This document shows positions 17,401 through 19,474 of a DNA stretch of 19,474 nt, piece by piece; within the stretch, counting starts at the first letter, position 1; each line of letters opens with the position of its first letter. Location of the stretch: the NCBI GenBank assembly GCA_934202215.1, contig CAKPXR010000028.1, forward strand, positions 1 to 19,474, given 5' to 3'. Made by a program: the position numbers and the translations under genes. This DNA is from an uncultured Veillonella sp. Lineage in GTDB: Bacteria > Bacillota > Negativicutes > Veillonellales > Veillonellaceae. A model generated the notes under the pieces. It made no database searches, was not told where the DNA came from, and worked only from the letters and a program-made list of their open reading frames with translations.

Positions 17401-18697
17401 GTTGAATAAGGATACTGTGAATGCTATCGTGGATAGCAATGGTGTAGAAATCTATCCTGCTGATACACGCCTTACAGAAGAAGGTATTGAAGCAATTCTT
17501 AACTCTGATGTAAAAGAAGTACAAGTACGTAATAATGAAATCAACGGTATTGAAGTAGAAGCTATCGTTGAAGGTACTGGTATTATTGAACCATTGAAAG
17601 ACCGTATCGTAGGTCGTATTGCAGCTGAAGAATTAGTAAATAAGAAAACTGGTGAAGTTATCGTTCCGTTGAATGGTGAAATTACAGAAGAACTTGCTGA
17701 TGAAGTTGTAAAACACTACGATATTGTTAAGATCCGTTCCGTATTGACTTGTCGCAGCCCTTATGGCGTATGCCGTAAGTGTTATGGCCGTGATCTTGGT
17801 ACAGGTGATCAAGTTCAAGTCGGTGAAGCAGTTGGTATTATTGCGGCGCAATCCATCGGTGAACCTGGTACACAGTTGACGATGCGTACATTCCATACAG
17901 GCGGTGTAGCAGGTGACGATATTACACAAGGTTTGCCTCGTGTTGAAGAATTGTTCGAAGCACGTAAACCAAAACGTAATGCAATCATTGCGGAAAATGA
18001 AGGTGTAGTACGTGTTGTACCTAATGAAGGTAAAAAAGGTACTAATACTATTTTTATTACAGGTGAAGATGGTATTGAACTAGATTACCTTATCCCTTAT
18101 GGTTCTCGTATTATCGTTAAAGATGGTGATGTTGTATCCTTGGGTGCACGTTTGACAGAAGGTTCCATTAACCCTCATGACATCATGCGTGTAATGGGTA
18201 CACAAGCTACACAACGCTATCTTGTATATGAAGTACAAAAAGTATATAAATCTCAAGGTGTAGAAATTAATGATAAACACATTGAAGTCATTGTTCGACA
18301 AATGCTTCATAAGGTTAAGATTGAAACAGCTGGAGATGCAGATATGCTTCCTGGTGATATGATTGACATCAATACATTTGATGAAGAAAATCGTCGTTTA
18401 ACATTAAATGGCCGTGAAAATGCTACAGGTAAACGCACATTGTTGGGTATTACTAAAGCTGCTTTGGCTACAGACTCCTTCTTGTCTGCTGCATCTTTCC
18501 AAGAAACTACACGCGTTCTTACTGATGCTGCTATTAAAGGCAAAATTGATCCATTATTGGGTCTTAAAGAAAATGTTATCATTGGTAAGTTGATTCCTGC
18601 TGGTACAGGTATGAGCCGTTACCGCAAAATTGAAGTAGTTAAAAAAGCTCCTGAAATTTTAGAATTAACTGATGATGGTGAAATCATAGAAGAATAA
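14492..18697 (+). CDS. rpoC: RNA polymerase beta' subunit
   Basis: RpoC forms the clamp and the catalytic centre. The start is GTG 14492 ([17 protein letters not shown]), with GGAAGGGAG at about 14475-14483 upstream. The 1401 residues exceed the roughly 1200 of B. subtilis. In order: N-terminal zinc site C60, C62, C75, C78; the conserved lid/rudder region ([20 protein letters not shown]); the catalytic loop NADFDGDQM at 516-524 with Mg-binding D518, D520, D522; the bridge helix ([19 protein letters not shown]); the second zinc site (EDDC, then C1087 and CRKC); and the trigger loop region ([11 protein letters not shown]). There is no E. coli-type SI3, since TFHTGG runs straight into DDITQGLPR. 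The extra length lies mainly between the bridge helix and the second zinc site (884-1086), where a module of about 50 residues occurs three times. A smaller insertion is near residues 165-245. Confidence 0.98.
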   Translation: MLDVNEFDSMRIGLASPEQILEWSHGEVKKPETINYRTLKPERDGLFCERIFGPTKDWECHCGKYKRIRHKGVVCDKCGVEVTRAKVRRERMGHIELATPVSHIWYFKGIPSRMGLILDVSPRSLERVLYFASYIVVDPAGSPLAKRQLLSEQEYREYEAQFNEEGYSIGGKSVVIETVAQRNERLAIVREAQRKERYNTALREDATIPEADKEYEELTREERYELGATEEILFVCIDMGAEAVKALLSELDLEQLNAELREELNTASGQRKIRAVRRLEVVEAFRQSGNRPEWMIMDVVPVIPPELRPMVQLDGGRFATSDLNDLYRRVINRNNRLKRLLDLGAPDIIVRNEKRMLQEAVDALIDNGRRGRPVTGPGNRPLKSLSDMLKGKQGRFRQNLLGKRVDYSGRSVIVVGPELKMHQCGLPKEMALELFKPFVMKRLVERGQASNIKAAKRQVERVGPGVWESLEEVIKEHPVLLNRAPTLHRLGIQAFEPILWEGRAIKLHPLVCTAFNADFDGDQMACHLPLSVEAQSEARTLMLSVHNILSTKDGKPVAIPSQDMILGTYYLTVVREDTRDKAKTFATYDEVMLAYDSHVIGLQDILYIRLPEHGRVETTAGRLIFNNALFPELWQYEQKEDGTYTLGKVMDKKTVGKLVDQCFQLFGNEKTAELLDRIKSLGYSFARRAGMTVAIADIKVPEEKFDLLDTAEQDVEKVSRLYRRGLITEEERYRKTIQLWTKATEDVTDAMMDNMARDKDGFNPVYMMAISGARGNKQQIRQLAGMRGLMADPSGRIIDLPIKANFKEGLTVLDYFTSSHGARKGLADTALRTADSGYLTRRLVDVSQDVIVREDDCDVVGIDLVRERARLATSPRQALEMLKDKLIGRVLDKDVINAETGELAVPAETILDEQSLADIADAGVTAISLRGAHLGSDSDINHTNLVQKILLGESDDSIRATLKETMVQNMLNKDTVNAIVDSNGVEIYPADTRLTEEGIEAILNSDVKEVQVRNNEINGIEVEAIVEGTGIIEPLKDRIVGRIAAEELVNKKTGEVIVPLNGEITEELADEVVKHYDIVKIRSVLTCRSPYGVCRKCYGRDLGTGDQVQVGEAVGIIAAQSIGEPGTQLTMRTFHTGGVAGDDITQGLPRVEELFEARKPKRNAIIAENEGVVRVVPNEGKKGTNTIFITGEDGIELDYLIPYGSRIIVKDGDVVSLGARLTEGSINPHDIMRVMGTQATQRYLVYEVQKVYKSQGVEINDKHIEVIVRQMLHKVKIETAGDADMLPGDMIDINTFDEENRRLTLNGRENATGKRTLLGITKAALATDSFLSAASFQETTRVLTDAAIKGKIDPLLGLKENVIIGKLIPAGTGMSRYRKIEVVKKAPEILELTDDGEIIEE
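17141..17749 (+). repeat. Three diverged copies of a module inside RpoC
   Basis: Residues 884-1086 contain three related units. Unit 1 (about 884-931) runs from [19 protein letters not shown] to VTAISLRG. Unit 2 (about 960-1013) runs from [19 protein letters not shown] to VKEVQVRN. Unit 3 (about 1035-1083) runs from [21 protein letters not shown] to YDIVKIRS. Shared features are an L-x-GR or similar start, an N-x-x-TGE or equivalent turn, a VP or YP strand, a helix starting after a T/D-E-x turn, and an ending V-x-[IL/V]-R. The DNA copies are too diverged for recent duplication. B. subtilis and E. coli have one unit here. Confidence 0.75.
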
Positions 18698-18731
18698 GTC
18701 TATATAGTTTATTCCACTATGATTAAAAGAT

Positions 18732-18784
18732 AAAAAGAGATATTTCTAGATTAGTATATAATTTAGGAATATCTCTTTTTTTAT
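18732..18784 (+). terminator. Intrinsic terminator after rpoC
   Basis: A 13-bp perfect stem (18732-18744 with 18768-18780) is continued by six more pairs, two of them G-U, over an 11-base loop, and a T run follows. It ends rpoBC 35 bases after the stop. The A run on the left means it could also work on the minus strand. Confidence 0.9.
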
Positions 18785-18973
18785 TATATCAATTTTGCAT
18801 AATGAAACTGCGTTAAAAAGATTGAGTATGTATAAAGTGTATAAAAATAAGTAGAAATTTCAATATTTGTATAAAAAAACGAGAATGTTTCATGTAATTC
18901 TTATAAATGATACACACGGATAGGTGTACATATTAAATACAGTAAAATAGCGGTTTTGAGTATTAAAAACCCT
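18785..18973. other. AT-rich spacer between rpoC terminator and str promoter
   Basis: The gap between rpoC and the L7Ae-family gene is 366 bases (18698-19063). Apart from the terminator at its left and the promoter at its right, I find no open frame with a ribosome binding site, no RNA gene and no convincing inverted repeat here. Several weak TATAAA-like boxes occur, as expected from base composition. Confidence 0.6.
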
Positions 18974-19002
18974 TTGACATGCGTTTAAGTAATTGATATA
19001 CT
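18974..19002 (+). promoter_or_regulatory. Promoter of the str operon (L7Ae-like gene, rpsL, ...)
   Basis: TTGACA (18974-18979), a 17-base spacer and TATACT (18997-19002), with an extended -10 TG at 18994-18995. The predicted start is near 19009. A bulged stem-loop GCTTAGAGGG...CCCTGAGC (19011-19035) would lie at the very 5' end of the transcript. Confidence 0.88.
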
Positions 19003-19063
19003 TACATAGTGCTTAGAGGGTAAGTGTGCCCTGAGCATAGTTTCGTAAGGAGAAGATGTAACT

Positions 19064-19309
19064 ATGGACATTGCCCATTTAGCATCGGCGAACAAAGCAA
19101 TAGGTGCTAAGCAAACGATGAAATCAATTGCAAAAGGCTCTGTTAAGTTTGTGTTTCTCGGCTGCGATAGTGATAGCTACGTAGTAGATCCTGTACGGAT
19201 GGCTTGTGTGGAACATAATATACCGTTCGACGATAAGCATACGATGGATGACCTCGGTCGTGCGTGCCGCATTAAGGTACGGGCTACAGCGGTGGGCATC
19301 CTACGTTAA
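19064..19309 (+). CDS. L7Ae/L30e-family RNA-binding protein (YbxF-like)
   Basis: Small L7Ae/L30e/S12e-type proteins bind kink-turn RNA. In Firmicutes, YbxF and YlxQ are the examples, and YbxF is encoded between rpoC and rpsL exactly as here. The 81 residues show the family pattern: an N-terminal helix with the NKAIGAKQTMKSIAKG segment, a beta strand VKFVFLGCDSD, a helix with acidic surface around DPVRMACVEHNIPF, then MDDLGRACRIKVRATAVGIL. TAAGGAG at 19046-19052 lies 11 bases before the ATG, slightly longer than usual. It is the first gene of the str transcript, 76 bases before rpsL. Whether it acts on the ribosome or on structured mRNA leaders is not known from the sequence. Confidence 0.9.
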   Translation: MDIAHLASANKAIGAKQTMKSIAKGSVKFVFLGCDSDSYVVDPVRMACVEHNIPFDDKHTMDDLGRACRIKVRATAVGILR

Positions 19310-19385
19310 TTTTGGTAATATCCGATGTAACACTTGGTTATAACGGATCAATTATAAATCTCAAATTTGGAAAGGAGGTGCCCAA

Positions 19386-19474
19386 ATGCCAACAATCAAT
19401 CAGCTAGTACGCAAAGGTCGCATGAGCTTGACTAAAAAATCTACAGCTCCAGCGCTTCAAGAATCTCCACAAAA
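19386..19474 (+). CDS. rpsL: 30S ribosomal protein S12 (uS12), N-terminal part (cut by window end)
   Basis: uS12 is the decoding-centre protein of the small subunit and the classic site of streptomycin-resistance mutations. Only the first 29 codons are in the window: [12 protein letters not shown], then [26 protein letters not shown] at 19371-19380 is a near-perfect ribosome binding site. The residues that matter for streptomycin response lie beyond the window. rpsG, fusA and possibly a second tuf would be expected downstream. Confidence 0.95.
   Translation, partial: MPTINQLVRKGRMSLTKKSTAPALQESPQ

Noticed and set aside
1..19474. Mobile elements, CRISPR arrays, tRNA/rRNA genes, prophage or defence genes
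   Set aside because: I looked for terminal inverted repeats, transposase-like frames, regularly spaced repeats and tRNA arms in the gaps and found none.

Overview
The window reads as a core chromosomal segment of a low-GC anaerobe. The protein sequences of the RNA polymerase subunits, NusG and the ribosomal proteins are Firmicutes-like, with AAGGAGG ribosome binding sites and TTGACA/TATAAT promoters. It also carries a quinol-dependent nitric oxide reductase, an aspartase and an ArnT/PMT-type membrane glycosyltransferase. That mix fits a diderm Firmicute of the Negativicutes, most probably Veillonella. The genus is a judgement from recalled protein similarity and gene content; no search was run.

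Layout. 1-465: 3' end of tuf (EF-Tu), then an intrinsic terminator. 643-2880: norZ, a single gene with its own promoter region, leader hairpin and terminators. 3095-4680: a strong extended -10 promoter drives rpmG-secE-nusG and probably rplK, continuing into rplA. 4757-5467: rplA. 5475-5591: an L10-type leader with a terminator and a mutually exclusive antiterminator, followed by rplJ-rplL (5642-6587) and a terminator. 6703-8349 (minus strand): membrane glycosyltransferase, ending in its own terminator. 8562-9977: aspA, divergent from the glycosyltransferase. 10314-18697: rpoB-rpoC after a structured leader of about 250 bases. 18974 onward: a promoter for the str operon, which starts with an L7Ae-family protein gene (19064-19309) and rpsL (cut by the window end).

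How it works together. This is the transcription/translation cluster (tuf, secE, nusG, rplKAJL, rpoBC, str). It has been opened at two places by metabolic or envelope genes: norZ between tuf and rpmG, and the glycosyltransferase plus aspA between rplL and rpoB. The second break uncouples rpoBC from the L10 attenuator that normally precedes rplJL-rpoBC. Candidate RNA regulation includes two similar small hairpin motifs before rplK and rplA (possible L1 sites), the L10 attenuator before rplJ, and a folded rpoB leader.

Most notable points. RpoB carries an insertion of about 166 residues, rich in predicted coiled coil, at the site of E. coli dispensable region 2. RpoC carries three diverged copies of a module of about 50 residues where most bacteria have one. 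I see no mobile element, CRISPR array, tRNA or rRNA gene, and no wholly new multi-gene system. The novelty here lies in the polymerase insertions, the RNA leaders and the gene order.
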